Assembly: GCF_022808915.1 (NCBI RefSeq)
Contig: NZ_JAKZFS010000004.1
Location: 248,001 to 312,000, forward strand
Reading direction: 5' to 3'
DNA: 64,000 bases
Source: Fundidesulfovibrio terrae
Lineage (GTDB): Bacteria > Desulfobacterota > Desulfovibrionia > Desulfovibrionales > Desulfovibrionaceae
Position numbers and translations under genes: made by a program. Under the pieces are notes generated by a model. That model had not been told where the DNA came from. It saw only the letters and a list, made by a program, of their open reading frames with translations, and did no database searches. The number at the start of each line of letters is the position of its first letter. Within the stretch, counting starts at the first letter, position 1. This document shows positions 1 through 10,909 of the stretch, in pieces.

Positions 1-1053
1 CATGGCCGCCACCAGCATGAACTCGGCCGGATAGGTCAGGCTCATGGCCGCCCGGGCGATAGTCACGCGGCCGTCCTCAATGGGCTGGCGCAGCACCTCC
101 AGCACGCTCTTCTTGAATTCCGGCAGCTCGTCCAGGAAAAGCACCCCGCGATGGGCCATGGACACCTCGCCGGGCCTGGGCACGCCTCCTCCCCCGATGA
201 GCCCCGCGTCGGAGATGGTGTGGTGCGGCGAGCGGAAGGGGCGCACGGTGATGAGAGACCCCCCGCGCGCGAGCTCCCCGGCCACGGAATAGACCCGTGT
301 GACCTCCAGCGCCTCGTCGAAGGTGAGGGGAGGCAGCACGGTGGGAATCCGCTTCGCCAGCATGGTCTTGCCCGAGCCGGGAGGCCCCATGAAGAGCAGG
401 TTGTGCCCACCTGCGGCCGCAATCTCGATGGCCCGCTTGGCGTGCTCCTGGCCCTTCACCTCGGCGAAATCCAACGGGAACGGCCCGTCATCCGGCTCGA
501 GCGCGGCCTCGTCGAAGGCCGTGGGGGTAAGGGCTTCCTCGCCGGTGAGGAAGCGCACGGCCTGGTCCAGGGTGTCCACGGCGTAGACCGGCAGTTCCTT
601 GACCACGCAAGCTTCCTGGGCGTTGGCGGCGGCCACCAAAAGCCCCCTGGCCCCGTCCTGGCGCGCCCGGATGGCCAGGGGCAGTACGCCGGACACGGGC
701 TTGAGTTCGCCCGTCAGCGAGAGTTCGCCGGAGAAGAAATAGCCTGAGAGTGATTCTGTGGGGATGACCTCGGCGGCGGCGAGCAGCCCAAGGGCCAGGG
801 GCAGGTCGTAGCCCGAGCCCTCCTTGCGCATGTCCGCGGGGGCGAGGTTCACGGTGATGCGCGAGGGCGGCAGGCGGAATCCCCGGTTCTTGAGGGCCGC
901 GAACACCCGCTCCTTGCTTTCGCGCACCGCGCCCTCGGCCAGCCCCACCATGGTGAAGGAGGGCATGCCCTGGCGGGCCAGATCGGTTTCCAGGACCACG
1001 CCATGGGCCTCGACCCCGGCGAGCGCGGCGGTGAATGCGCGGGAAAGGGCCAC
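1..1053 (-). CDS. comM: YifB/ComM-family Mg-chelatase-like AAA+ ATPase (C-terminus cut by window start)
   Basis: About 351 N-terminal residues are present; the rest lies beyond base 1. Starting from a GTG at 1053 (GGAGGA 4 bases upstream) the protein begins [19 protein letters not shown], the usual YifB/ComM N-terminus, followed by the Lon-like N-terminal domain ([27 protein letters not shown]). A Walker [11 protein letters not shown], is read near 365-395, followed by [16 protein letters not shown] and a Walker B region [13 protein letters not shown]. ComM homologues act as cytoplasmic hexameric helicases that promote branch migration during natural transformation in Vibrio and Haemophilus. 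Whether this organism is transformable is not shown here. The family call is firm; the in vivo role is inferred from homologues. Confidence 0.93.
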   Translation of the reverse strand, partial: MALSRAFTAALAGVEAHGVVLETDLARQGMPSFTMVGLAEGAVRESKERVFAALKNRGFRLPPSRITVNLAPADMRKEGSGYDLPLALGLLAAAEVIPTESLSGYFFSGELSLTGELKPVSGVLPLAIRARQDGARGLLVAAANAQEACVVKELPVYAVDTLDQAVRFLTGEEALTPTAFDEAALEPDDGPFPLDFAEVKGQEHAKRAIEIAAAGGHNLLFMGPPGSGKTMLAKRIPTVLPPLTFDEALEVTRVYSVAGELARGGSLITVRPFRSPHHTISDAGLIGGGGVPRPGEVSMAHRGVLFLDELPEFKKSVLEVLRQPIEDGRVTIARAAMSLTYPAEFMLVAAM

Positions 1054-1234
1054 GTGCTCCTCCAGGTATTGTGTGGGCAAAAAGACGATGCCCCCTGCAG
1101 GGTATCGCACAGGCCACCATATACGCTTTTCCGTGATGTTTATCCAGCTTTCCGGGGCGCGGGATCGATCTGGAGTGCGGCGCGCTTCCCGGCCGCGTGC
1201 CTGGGTGACGCGCGCCTGGCCGTGACGGCGCGGC

Positions 1235-1264
1235 TTGACCTTTTCCCAATTCGTCAAATAGACA
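1235..1264 (+). promoter_or_regulatory. possible sigma-70 promoter for the TPR lipoprotein gene
   Basis: TTGACC at 1235-1240 and TAGACA at 1259-1264 are separated by 18 bases, with an AGGAGG ribosome site at 1285-1290 and a TTG start at 1297. The -10 match is weak (3 of 6), so this is only a candidate. Confidence 0.28.
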
Positions 1265-1296
1265 CGGCAGGAAATAGATAGGCCAGGAGGCTACGC

Positions 1297-1944
1297 TTGC
1301 CAAACGTCATTATCGCAGTGCTGTTCGTGCTCGCCTTGGCCGCCGGATGTGGGCGTCAGGACTCCCTTCCGGCAAATCAACGCCCCATGTACGGCGGGAT
1401 CGAGAAGAGCGACGCCCAGAAGAAGGCGGACGCCGACCTGGTGGCCGGCATCAAGGCCAAGGGATTCACGCTCGAGCAGGGCTCGGAAAATGCCGTGAAA
1501 TTCGGTTGGGAGGCGTTCCACAAGAAGGATCGCGACCTGGCCGTCGCGATGCAGCGCTTCAACCAGGCCTGGCTGCTCGACCCCGAAAACGGCGACGCCT
1601 ACCACGGATTCGCCCTGGTTTCCTACGAGAAGGGAAGCCCCCCGGACGAAGTGGACAAGTATTTCCAGCTGGCCCTTTCCAAACAAAAGGTGGGCATAAA
1701 CGCACACGTCGATTACGGCCGCTTCCTGTGGACCCAGAAAAAGTACCGGGAAAGCCTGGCCCAGCTCCAGAAGGCCTTGGAGATCGATCCCAAGGCCTGG
1801 AAGGCGCGCTCCCACATCTCCTTCGTCTATTACAAGATGGGAGACTACGCCTTGGCCTGCGAATGGGCGCAGAAAGCCAAGGAAAACAAGGACCCCCTTG
1901 AAAAGGGCTACCTTGAGGATATGTGCTCGAAAGCCGGGAAATAG
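1297..1944 (+). CDS. TPR-repeat lipoprotein
   Basis: This 215-residue protein begins at a TTG codon preceded by a strong AGGAGG 6 bases upstream. Its N-terminus is a lipoprotein signal peptide: a hydrophobic stretch followed by the lipobox LAAGC, so Cys18 would be lipidated. The remainder is helical and carries tetratricopeptide-like units (for example WLLDPENGDAYHGFALVSYE and ALEIDPKAWKARSHISFVYY). It is therefore likely an envelope-anchored scaffold or assembly factor. It is a single gene between divergent comM and the convergent chemoreceptor, with a perfect hairpin 17 bases after the stop. No specific partner can be named. Confidence 0.85.
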   Translation: MPNVIIAVLFVLALAAGCGRQDSLPANQRPMYGGIEKSDAQKKADADLVAGIKAKGFTLEQGSENAVKFGWEAFHKKDRDLAVAMQRFNQAWLLDPENGDAYHGFALVSYEKGSPPDEVDKYFQLALSKQKVGINAHVDYGRFLWTQKKYRESLAQLQKALEIDPKAWKARSHISFVYYKMGDYALACEWAQKAKENKDPLEKGYLEDMCSKAGK

Positions 1945-1960
1945 CGGCCCGCGCGCAACC

Positions 1961-1988
1961 GAAAGGCCCGGCGTGGACCGGGCCTTTC
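1961..1988. terminator. bidirectional hairpin between convergent genes
   Basis: An 11-bp perfect stem (GAAAGGCCCGG, 1961-1971, pairs with 1978-1988) has a 6-base loop CGTGGA. It sits between the TPR lipoprotein stop (1944) and the stop of the chemoreceptor on the other strand (2017). The terminal TTTC/GAAA pairs give short U runs in both directions. Confidence 0.7.
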
Positions 1989-2016
1989 GGACCAATCGTG
2001 AACGGGAGCGGCCCAG

Positions 2017-4356
2017 CTACCTGGGCAGCGCCCGGGCGCCGCTCCTGGACGAGCTTCCCAGCGCCCGCGAGCCGCTCCTGGACGAGCCTCCCTCGGACTG
2101 CATCTCCTCGATCAGGCCTCTGAGCACCTGGGCCTGGTTGGCCAGTTCCACCACCGCCTGGGCAGACTGCTCCATGGCCTGGACGGTCTCCGAGGAGATC
2201 TGGTTGACCTCCTCCACGGAGCGGTTGATCTCCTCACTGGCGGCGGACTGCTCCTCGGAGGCGGTGGCAATGGCCCGCACCTGGTCCGAGGAGACCTCCA
2301 CGATGGATACGATCTCCTTGAGGGACTCGCCTGACTTGTTGGCGAGGTTGGTGGCCTTGTCCACGGCCTTGGACGCGTCGTCCATGCTGGTGATGTTCGT
2401 GCGGGCCCCGTTTTGGATCTCCCGGATGGTGTTGCCCACCTCGTTGGTGGCGCTCATGGTCTTTTCGGCCAGCTTCCTGACCTCGTCGGCGACCACCGCG
2501 AACCCTCTCCCTGCGTCGCCGGCCCGGGCCGCCTCGATGGCCGCGTTCAGGGCCAGCAGGTTGGTCTGGTCGGCGATGTCGGAGATGACGTCGATGATCT
2601 GGCCGATGCCTTCAGCCTGGCGGCCCAGGGCGGACATGTTCTCCTTGAGGCGTTCAGCCTGGGTCTGCACGTCGCGGATGGCTTCCACCACCTGGCGGAC
2701 GACGTCCGCGCCCTCCTGGGCCATCTTCTTGGCGTTGTCCGTGCCCTCCGAGGCATGGAGCGCGTTGCGGGCCACCTCCAGCACGGTGGAATTCATCTCG
2801 CTCATGGCCGTGGCCGCTTCCTCGGCGCGGCTTTTCTGAATGGTGGAGCCTCTGGCCGCCTGCTCGATCTGGCCGGAAAGCTGGTCCGAGGCGGACGTCA
2901 ACCGCTCCACCACATCCACCAATTTGTTGGCTGCGGCCAGGATGCCCTCCCGCTGGGCCTGGTCGGCCTGCTTCCTGGCCTGCTCGGCCTCGGCCATGGC
3001 GTCGTTGGCCTTGCGGGCCTCTTCCTCGGCCTCTTGCCCCTTTTGCTCGGCCTGGTGGATCATCTTTTTCAGGTTCTCCACCATGGTCCGCAGGGCGTCG
3101 GCCAGCATGCCGATCTCGTCGGACTGGCGCACGTCCAGCACCTTGGTGAAGTCGCCCTCGGCAACGCTCCCGGCGAAGTCGGCCGACTTCCGGATGGGCC
3201 GCACGATGCCGCCGGAGAAGAACCACAGCAAGACCACCGCCGCCAGGGTCACCGCCGATCCCACGCCCGTCTGCCAACCCACCGCGCTGTCGGACTTGTC
3301 CTTCAGACCTTTCTCCAGGATGTTGGCGTCGGCCATGACCACGTCGGGCTTGACCCGGATGAGCACCGACCAGGGCTTTCCGGTCCGGCCCAGCTGGATG
3401 GGGGCGAAGGCCCTGACCATGCCGGTCACCTGGCCCAGGTCGGCCAGGGATTTACCCGCCTGGACGGTTTCCACGACCTCCTGCCAGTTGTCCGGCAGGA
3501 AGCTCTTGACGTGCTCGCCGATGAGCTTCGGATTGCCGCTGTGGGCCACGATGAGCCCCATGTTGCTGATGACCACCACTTCAGCCTGGCCGCCGTAGAG
3601 CTTCTGGGCCACTTCCTTGCTCAGGTCCTGGAGGAAGTTCAGGCGCAGGTCGGTGCCGGCCACCCCCAGGAACTTGCCGTCCACCACGATCGGCACCGAG
3701 AGGGTGGTCAGCCAGTCCTGCTTGCCCTGGACGATGTAGGGGAAGGGGTCGAGCACGCTCTCCTTGCCCGTCTCCCTGGGTCCCAGGTACCAGCCCCCCT
3801 TGCGCACCCCGTTGGGGTGCTTGTCCTGGCTTTCATACTCCACCAGGGCCTGCCGGGCGATGTTGCCCTTCTCGTCCCGGTTCCAGTAGGGGATGAAGCG
3901 GCCGGTGTCGTCGTAGCCGCCGGTCTTGTTTCCGGCGAAATCCTTGTCGCGCCCGTCGATGGCGTTCGGTTCCCAGGCGGAATAGGTGCCCAGGAACTTT
4001 GGGTTGTCCTTGAGCACGGCCAGGAGGATCTCGTTCAGGGTGTTGCGCAGGGTACCCTGCCCCGCGCCCCCGGCGGTGTCCCGTTCCTTTTTCAGGACCG
4101 AGAAACTCTTGGCCAAGGTCCGGGCGGTGTCCAGATTGGCCTGCAGCTCTCCCTGGATGAAGCCGGCCTGCTCGCTCGCGATGGCCAGCAACCCCAGCTC
4201 TGTGGTCTTGTTGATGAGCTTGGTGACGTTTTCCTTGGTGTACTCCTGCAGCCCCCTGGTCTGGAACAGGCTGAAAACGACCAGGACGGCGGAGGTGGCC
4301 ATGAGGCAAACGGCGGCCATGACGGCGATGCGCGACTTGATGGATTTGAATTGCAT
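2017..4356 (-). CDS. methyl-accepting chemotaxis protein, dCache sensor
   Basis: A 779-residue transmembrane chemoreceptor. The ATG at 4356 ([12 protein letters not shown]) is chosen because GGAG lies 7 bases upstream and the first membrane segment follows at once (about 10-32). A large periplasmic dCache domain (about 40-350) carries motifs such as [39 protein letters not shown]2 is at about 370-388, then HAMP. The cytoplasmic coiled coil has the conserved signalling tip [18 protein letters not shown] near 590-620. The C-terminal tail ends in a near duplicate, [10 protein letters not shown] then [10 protein letters not shown], and lacks a recognisable CheR-docking NWETF-type pentapeptide. 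The ligand is unknown. The gene stands alone, with no che genes nearby. Confidence 0.95.
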   Translation of the reverse strand: MQFKSIKSRIAVMAAVCLMATSAVLVVFSLFQTRGLQEYTKENVTKLINKTTELGLLAIASEQAGFIQGELQANLDTARTLAKSFSVLKKERDTAGGAGQGTLRNTLNEILLAVLKDNPKFLGTYSAWEPNAIDGRDKDFAGNKTGGYDDTGRFIPYWNRDEKGNIARQALVEYESQDKHPNGVRKGGWYLGPRETGKESVLDPFPYIVQGKQDWLTTLSVPIVVDGKFLGVAGTDLRLNFLQDLSKEVAQKLYGGQAEVVVISNMGLIVAHSGNPKLIGEHVKSFLPDNWQEVVETVQAGKSLADLGQVTGMVRAFAPIQLGRTGKPWSVLIRVKPDVVMADANILEKGLKDKSDSAVGWQTGVGSAVTLAAVVLLWFFSGGIVRPIRKSADFAGSVAEGDFTKVLDVRQSDEIGMLADALRTMVENLKKMIHQAEQKGQEAEEEARKANDAMAEAEQARKQADQAQREGILAAANKLVDVVERLTSASDQLSGQIEQAARGSTIQKSRAEEAATAMSEMNSTVLEVARNALHASEGTDNAKKMAQEGADVVRQVVEAIRDVQTQAERLKENMSALGRQAEGIGQIIDVISDIADQTNLLALNAAIEAARAGDAGRGFAVVADEVRKLAEKTMSATNEVGNTIREIQNGARTNITSMDDASKAVDKATNLANKSGESLKEIVSIVEVSSDQVRAIATASEEQSAASEEINRSVEEVNQISSETVQAMEQSAQAVVELANQAQVLRGLIEEMQSEGGSSRSGSRALGSSSRSGARALPR

Positions 4357-4514
4357 GCTGGCGCTCCGATGGTTTTCCTCGATAACTATCTGCATCCAAC
4401 CTTTCCAGGCGAGAGTCAAGAATTCTCGCTGAGGTTTGGCGAACCTTCAATCGTGCTCGCTTGCGCCATCGGCCGGAGCGGCGGTCTCTTCGTGTATTTA
4501 CCGCGCCCCAGGAC

Positions 4515-4549
4515 AAAAAAGCGCCCCGTCCTTTCGGACGGGGCGCTTT
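4515..4549 (-). terminator. rho-independent terminator of the lepA-lepB operon
   Basis: A 14-bp perfect stem (4518-4531 with 4536-4549, tetraloop at 4532-4535) is followed on the minus strand by a run of six T residues (4515-4520 complement). It lies 22 bases downstream of the lepB stop. Confidence 0.88.
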
Positions 4550-4571
4550 GGTTGCTCGTGTATGAACCGGG

Positions 4572-5171
4572 CTAGTGGATGATGTTGCCGACCCGGTTCC
4601 AGCGGATATCCGTGATTCCCGCCCAGGACCAGTAGATCACCCAGGCCTTGCCCCGGATGTACTCCCGCGGCACGAAGCCCCAGTAGCGCGAATCCTGCGA
4701 GTGGTCGCGGTTGTCGCCCATGACGAAGTACTGCCCCTCGGGCACGGTGATGGGGCCGTAGGTGGACTTGGTGCCGGGCACCATGTTGGCCTCCACCCGC
4801 TTGTAGGGCTCATCGACCTTCTGGCCGTTGCGGTAGAGCACGTTGTTCTTCAGCTCGATCACGTCGCCCGGGATGCCGATGATGCGCTTGATGTAGTCCA
4901 GGTCGCGGTTCTCGGGGTATTCGAACACGATGACGTCGCCGCGCTCGGGGTCGCCGGTCTTGACCAGGGTCTTGTCCGTGAAGGGCAGCTTCACGCCGTA
5001 GGCGAACTTGCTCACCAGCAGGTGGTCGCCCACCAGCAGGGTCTCGACCATGGATTCGGAGGGAATCTTGAAAGCCTGCACCACGAAGGAGCGGATGACG
5101 AGAGCCAGGATGAGCGCGACGGCCAGGGCTTCGACGTATTCCTTGAGCAACTTCTGCCAGCGAGGATTCAT
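4572..5171 (-). CDS. lepB: signal peptidase I
   Basis: A 199-residue S26-family membrane peptidase that removes signal peptides from exported preproteins on the outer face of the inner membrane. One N-terminal membrane anchor (about 14-33) precedes the catalytic serine box, IPSESMVETL, with Ser40 as nucleophile. The general base is in the box YIKRIIGIPGD (Lys95). The C-terminal conserved box is GDNRDHSQDSRYWGFVP. Length is typical for the short single-anchor type. It is downstream of lepA on the same strand, a common pairing, separated by a GC-rich repeat element and ending at a strong terminator. Confidence 0.96.
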   Translation of the reverse strand: MNPRWQKLLKEYVEALAVALILALVIRSFVVQAFKIPSESMVETLLVGDHLLVSKFAYGVKLPFTDKTLVKTGDPERGDVIVFEYPENRDLDYIKRIIGIPGDVIELKNNVLYRNGQKVDEPYKRVEANMVPGTKSTYGPITVPEGQYFVMGDNRDHSQDSRYWGFVPREYIRGKAWVIYWSWAGITDIRWNRVGNIIH

Positions 5172-5197
5172 GCGGTGTCCTTTCTAAGAAGAGAGAT

Positions 5198-5278
5198 GGG
5201 GGCTTAGCCCCCAAACCCCCGGCAGGGCGATGCCCTGCACCCGCCAGGGGGATCATCCCCCTGGACCCCGCGACGGGG
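5198..5278. repeat. GC-rich compound palindromic repeat (copy A)
   Basis: Four consecutive hairpins fill the lepA-lepB gap: GGGGG CTTAG CCCCC-type at 5198-5212, GCAGGGC GAT GCCCTGC at 5222-5238, a perfect 21-base palindrome at 5244-5264 with arms CCAGGGGGAT and ATCCCCCTGG, and CCCCG CGA CGGGG at 5266-5278. The central 21-base unit matches copies at 11768, 42048 and 62482. Confidence 0.75.
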
Positions 5279-5291
5279 CCTGCGGGGTTGG

Positions 5292-7094
<1,803 letters not shown>

Positions 7095-7243
7095 TTTTCA
7101 CCTGCTGACGTGTGTGCAACAACGCCCTCTAAAAGATGGCGGGGGGAAGGTCAATGAGGCGTTTGGGGTCCAAGCCGCCTCGAACGCCGCCCGAATTGCC
7201 AAGCGCCTCAAGGTATTGAGATCGCGGGGTTGCAATAAATCGT

Positions 7244-7258
7244 CTTGGTGCTACCAAG
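7244..7258. promoter_or_regulatory. short inverted repeat ahead of the rhodanese/YeeE operon
   Basis: CTTGGT GCT ACCAAG is a perfect 6-bp inverted repeat with a 3-base spacer. It ends 6 bases before the AAGGAG ribosome site of the first operon gene. It could be an operator half-site pair or a small leader hairpin. No regulator can be assigned. Confidence 0.3.
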
Positions 7259-7278
7259 TCGCTCAAGGAGACATGCCC

Positions 7279-7893
7279 ATGAAACGCACGGCACCGCTCT
7301 TCCTGGCGGCGATCATCGCCGCCGGGGGGATTTTTGCGCCCCCGCCCGTCTCGCCCCTTTCGATGGCCCAGGCCAAGGAGCCGGTCCTGCCCAGGGCCGC
7401 CACCCCCGCCGAGACCGCCCAGCTGCTGGCCAAGCCGCCGGCTGGATTCGAAATCGTGGACATCCGGCCCCAGGCCGAATTCGCCGACTATGCCCTGCCC
7501 GGCAGCCTGAACCTGGACGCGGCCGCCGTCCTGGCCGACGAATCGTTTTTCACAGGAGCCGGTCCCCTGCTCATCGTGGACAAGGACGGCACCAGGGCCT
7601 TCGCCCTGGCCGGAGCGCTGGCCCAGAAGACCTCGCGCCCCCTGCTGGTGCTGCGGGGCGGCCTGGCCGCCTGGTGGGCCGAACGGGAAATGGGCGCGGT
7701 GGTCAAGGAAACCCCGCTGACCGGCGCGCCGTCCCCGGCTCCCGCCCCGGGCAAGGCCCCCGCATCACCCGGGGCTCCCAGTGCTCCCGGTTCCTCGGGC
7801 TCCCCGGCCCCGGGAACTCCCGCCGCTCCGGCAACGCCCGGTGCGCCCGCTCCGGCCCCGCAACCCCCGGCCTCCAAAAGCGCAGGATGCTAG
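7279..7893 (+). CDS. secreted rhodanese-like protein with Pro/Ala-rich tail
   Basis: A 204-residue exported protein. The ATG at 7279 has AAGGAG 8 bases upstream. A second in-frame ATG at 7273 is too close to that site. The N-terminus is a signal peptide (MKRTAPLFLAAIIAAGGIF). Residues about 45-150 form a rhodanese fold: VDIRPQAEFADYALPGSLNLD and LLVLRGGLAAWWAE. The loop that should hold the catalytic cysteine reads LLIVDKDGTRA, so sulfurtransferase chemistry is unlikely and a binding role is more probable. A 50-residue Pro/Ala/Gly/Ser tail follows and the protein ends in Cys. It is the first gene of the sulfur-handling operon, 3 bases before the next start. Confidence 0.82.
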   Translation: MKRTAPLFLAAIIAAGGIFAPPPVSPLSMAQAKEPVLPRAATPAETAQLLAKPPAGFEIVDIRPQAEFADYALPGSLNLDAAAVLADESFFTGAGPLLIVDKDGTRAFALAGALAQKTSRPLLVLRGGLAAWWAEREMGAVVKETPLTGAPSPAPAPGKAPASPGAPSAPGSSGSPAPGTPAAPATPGAPAPAPQPPASKSAGC

Positions 7894-7896
7894 ACC

Positions 7897-8541
7897 ATGA
7901 GTGACCATATCATTTCAGACGCCCCCCAGGAAGCGCCCGGCGAGGAGAACTCCGCGCCCGAGGGCGGCCGGGACGCCTCGGCGCAGGCCTCGGCCGCGTC
8001 CGGCTCCCCCTCGTCCGCACGGCCAGCCGTGCCGCAAGGCCCCGGCAAACCGCCCATGAACCCCTATCTGGCCGGGATGTTCCTGGGGCTCACCCTCTTG
8101 GCCTCCTACCTCATCCTGGGGGCCGGCCTGGGCGCGTCCGGCGGCTTCGCCCGCTTCGGAGCCTGGCTCGAACATCAGGTCCTCCCGGCCCACGTGGAGG
8201 CGGCCGCCTATTTCGGCCCCTGGTTCCCGGCTCCGCTCAGCTACTACTTGGTGTTCATGGTGGCGGGCGTGTTCGCGGGCGGGTTCCTCTCCGCCATATC
8301 CGGCGGAAGGCTCTCGTTCATGATCGAGCGCGGCCCCACGGCGTCCTCCTCCCGCAGGCTTCTTCTGGCGCTCATCGGCGGCTGCCTGGCTGGGTTCGCC
8401 TCGCGCCTGGCCCAGGGGTGCACCTCGGGCCAGGGGCTTAGCGGCGGGGCGATGCTCCTCACCGGGAGCTTCGTGTTCATGGGCTGCCTCTTCGCCACAG
8501 GCTACCTCACCGCCTGGGCCTTCAGGAGGCAGTGGAAATGA
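7897..8541 (+). CDS. YeeE/YedE-family membrane protein, first half-transporter
   Basis: A 214-residue integral membrane protein of the YeeE/YedE (DUF395) family, members of which import thiosulfate through conserved cysteines. A polar, Ala/Pro-rich N-terminal stretch of about 50 residues precedes the membrane core MNPYLAGMFLGLTLLASYL. The family signature with its cysteine is ASRLAQGCTSGQGLSGGAML. The protein covers only about half of a full-length YeeE. The following gene supplies the other half, overlapping by ATGA. The pair probably assembles into one channel for thiosulfate or another sulfur species. The substrate is inferred from the family. Confidence 0.85.
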   Translation: MSDHIISDAPQEAPGEENSAPEGGRDASAQASAASGSPSSARPAVPQGPGKPPMNPYLAGMFLGLTLLASYLILGAGLGASGGFARFGAWLEHQVLPAHVEAAAYFGPWFPAPLSYYLVFMVAGVFAGGFLSAISGGRLSFMIERGPTASSSRRLLLALIGGCLAGFASRLAQGCTSGQGLSGGAMLLTGSFVFMGCLFATGYLTAWAFRRQWK

Positions 8542-10607
8542 TCGCCACCCTCTATTCCACCGGGCAGTTGAACGCCCCCATCGGTTTCATGGCCGCCCTG
8601 GCCCTGGGCTTCTGCTTCGGCCTGTGCCTGGAGAAGGCCGGATTCGGCAGCTCCAAGCGGCTCGCGGGCGTCTTCTACCTCACGGACATGTCCGTGGTGA
8701 AGGTGATGTTTTCAGCCATGGTCACTGCGGCCATCGGCCTTACGGCCGCCGAGCGCATGGGCGCGGTCAGCCTTGACGCCCTGTACCTCATGCCCACGAT
8801 GCTTGGCGCGCACGCCATCGGCGGCGTGATCTTCGGCCTGGGCTTCGCCATGGGCGGCTGGTGCCCGGGTACGGCCGCCGTGGGCGTGGGTTCCGGACGC
8901 CTGGACGCCCTGGTGTTCCTGGCGGGCATCGTGCTCGGCTCCATCGGCTACAGCGAAGCCTACCCGTGGGTGGCTCCCTACGCCTCCATGGGCTCCAAAG
9001 GGGTGGTGTTCCTGCACCAGAGCCTGGACATCACCAAGGACCAGCTGCTGCTCGGCCTCACGGGCGCGGCCGTGGTCATGTTCTGGATATGCGAGGTGAT
9101 CGAGCGCGGACCGGCCATCGCCCGGCCCGGCGTCAGCAGGATCTTCCTGGCCGGATTCAGCATGCTTTTGTGCGTGGCCGCCCTGGTGGCCCTGAACATG
9201 CCCAAGATCGATATGGCCCCGGGTGCAGCCACCATCGCCTCTCCGGGCGTCCCGGCCGCTCCCCAGGCCCCGGCGGCCTCGCCCGAGGCAGGCCTGCTGG
9301 CCGACGTGCAGACCGGCAAGGACCACGTGGAGCCCGAGGAGCTGGCCGCGCGGCTCATGGCGGGCGACGCCTCCATCACCCTGGTGGACATACGCTCCAA
9401 GGCCGAGTTCGACTCCTTCCACCTCAAGGGGGCGGTGAACGTCGTCGTGTCCCAGTTGCCTGAGGCCCTGGCCGCCAAGCGCGGGCAGGGGATCATCGTG
9501 CTCTACTCCAATGGGATGACCCACCCGGCCCAGGCCCGCGACGCCCTGGTCCGCATGGGCTTCCCCAACGTCTACATGCTCACCGACGGCCTGACCGGAT
9601 TCTTCGAGAGGGTCCTCAAGCCCGCCTCCCTGCGCGACGAGCCCGCCTCGCCGGAAAAGGCCGCCGGTATCGCCGCCGCGCGCAAGTTCTTCCTGCCCGC
9701 CGAGTGGACCAAGCCAGCCGCCCCGGCCCTCCTCACGCCGCCGGGACAGCTGCCGGGCCTCGTGGACGCCGCCTGGCTGGCCGCCAATCTGGGCAAGCCC
9801 GGCCTTGCGGTCATCGACCTGCGCACGCAGCCGCAGTACAACTCCGGGCACATCCCCGGCAGCCTCTCCCTGCAGTTGGAAAGCCTGCGCGGCAACGTGG
9901 GCGGCGTGCCCTCGTCGCTCCTGCCCGCTCCCATGCTGGCCCAGCACCTGAGCCAGATGGGCGTCGGGCCGCGCGACCTGGTGGTGATCGTGGCGGGCGA
10001 ATCCCCCCATGACGCCACCCTGGCCGCCGTGGCCCTGGAACGCGTCGGCCACATCCGCTACGCCGTGCTCTCCGGCGGCATGAAGGCGTGGACCGCCGCC
10101 AACCTTCCCAAGGACATGGCGCTTCCCAAGGTGACCCCCTCGCGCCACCCCGCGCCGGAATACGGCAACGCGCCCGACGCCTTCACCGTGAGCGGGGCCG
10201 AGGTCTTCGCCGCCATGACCGCCGGAAAGACGACCATCATCGACGTGCGCCCGGCAGAGTACTACACCGGGGCCAAGACCGACGAAGCCCGCGCCGGACA
10301 TATCCCCAATGCCGTGAACCGGCCTTTCAGCGAGGACACGGCCAAGGGACCCGGCGACGCAACCGTCCTCAAGCCCGTGGCCGAGCTGGAAAAGGCCTAC
10401 GCGGCCATCATCCCCTCCAAGGATTCGCCGGTCATCGTGCACTGCCGCACGGGACACCAAGCCTCCCAAACCTGGTGGATACTCACGCGCCTTTTGGGGT
10501 ACACCAACGTCAAATACTACGACGCGGGCTGGACCGAATGGGCCGCCCGTCCGGAATGGCCGGTGGCCGCCTCGCCGCCGCCCCCGGACAAGGAGCAGAA
10601 GAAATGA
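8538..10607 (+). CDS. YeeE/YedE transporter half fused to three rhodanese domains
   Basis: A 689-residue fusion. The ATG at 8538 overlaps the previous stop and has AGGAGG 8 bases upstream. Residues 1-235 are a YeeE/YedE membrane domain with family motifs CLEKAGFGSSKRLAG and GGWCPGTAAVGVGSGR. A Pro/Ala linker leads to three rhodanese domains at about 263-360, 406-524 and 549-680. Only the third has an active-site cysteine (VHCRTGHQAS, Cys636). The first reads VLYSNGMTHPA and the second VIVAGESPHDA, so both appear catalytically dead. The likely job is to pass imported sulfur across the membrane to rhodanese carriers on one face. Orientation is not determined. Confidence 0.88.
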   Translation: MIATLYSTGQLNAPIGFMAALALGFCFGLCLEKAGFGSSKRLAGVFYLTDMSVVKVMFSAMVTAAIGLTAAERMGAVSLDALYLMPTMLGAHAIGGVIFGLGFAMGGWCPGTAAVGVGSGRLDALVFLAGIVLGSIGYSEAYPWVAPYASMGSKGVVFLHQSLDITKDQLLLGLTGAAVVMFWICEVIERGPAIARPGVSRIFLAGFSMLLCVAALVALNMPKIDMAPGAATIASPGVPAAPQAPAASPEAGLLADVQTGKDHVEPEELAARLMAGDASITLVDIRSKAEFDSFHLKGAVNVVVSQLPEALAAKRGQGIIVLYSNGMTHPAQARDALVRMGFPNVYMLTDGLTGFFERVLKPASLRDEPASPEKAAGIAAARKFFLPAEWTKPAAPALLTPPGQLPGLVDAAWLAANLGKPGLAVIDLRTQPQYNSGHIPGSLSLQLESLRGNVGGVPSSLLPAPMLAQHLSQMGVGPRDLVVIVAGESPHDATLAAVALERVGHIRYAVLSGGMKAWTAANLPKDMALPKVTPSRHPAPEYGNAPDAFTVSGAEVFAAMTAGKTTIIDVRPAEYYTGAKTDEARAGHIPNAVNRPFSEDTAKGPGDATVLKPVAELEKAYAAIIPSKDSPVIVHCRTGHQASQTWWILTRLLGYTNVKYYDAGWTEWAARPEWPVAASPPPPDKEQKK

Positions 10608-10909
10608 GCGTCATCGCCGAACTCTCCATCTTTCCGCTGGGAGTGCAGGGCAGCCTCGCGCCCTACGTGGCCAAGGCCGTGCACCTGATCCGCGAATCCG
10701 GGCTGCCGCACCACCTGGGCCCCATGGGCACCTGCGTCGAGGGGGAATGGGACGAGGTCATGGCCGTGGTGGACCAGTGCTTCAAGGCCCTGGCCGTCGA
10801 CCAGGAGCGGGTCTACATGACCCTCAAGGTGGACTGGCGCGCCGGACGCGAAAACGGCCTGCACTCCAAGACCGCATCCGTGGAGTCGCAGTTCTGGAGC
10901 GCCCGGTGA
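10604..10909 (+). CDS. MTH1187/YkoF-type thiamine-binding protein
   Basis: A 101-residue cytoplasmic protein of the thiamine-binding MTH1187 (DUF77) family: MSVIAELSIFPLGVQGSLAPY, then LIRESGLPHHLGPMGTCVEGEWDEVM. The Gly-Pro-Met-Gly-Thr segment and the ferredoxin-like beta-alpha-beta pattern are typical. The start overlaps the stop of the YeeE-rhodanese gene (ATGA), showing translational coupling. In other bacteria such proteins bind thiamine or its precursors. Here its coupling to sulfur transport may link sulfur supply to thiazole formation, but that is inference from position only. Confidence 0.85.
   Translation: MSVIAELSIFPLGVQGSLAPYVAKAVHLIRESGLPHHLGPMGTCVEGEWDEVMAVVDQCFKALAVDQERVYMTLKVDWRAGRENGLHSKTASVESQFWSAR

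Noticed and set aside
5198-5278. CRISPR or tandem array
   Set aside because: The hairpins differ in sequence and spacing. There is no repeat-spacer pattern or cas gene.
7897-10607. Frameshifted single YeeE gene
   Set aside because: The split is at a clean ATGA overlap with a ribosome site for the second gene, so two real coupled genes are more likely than a frameshift.
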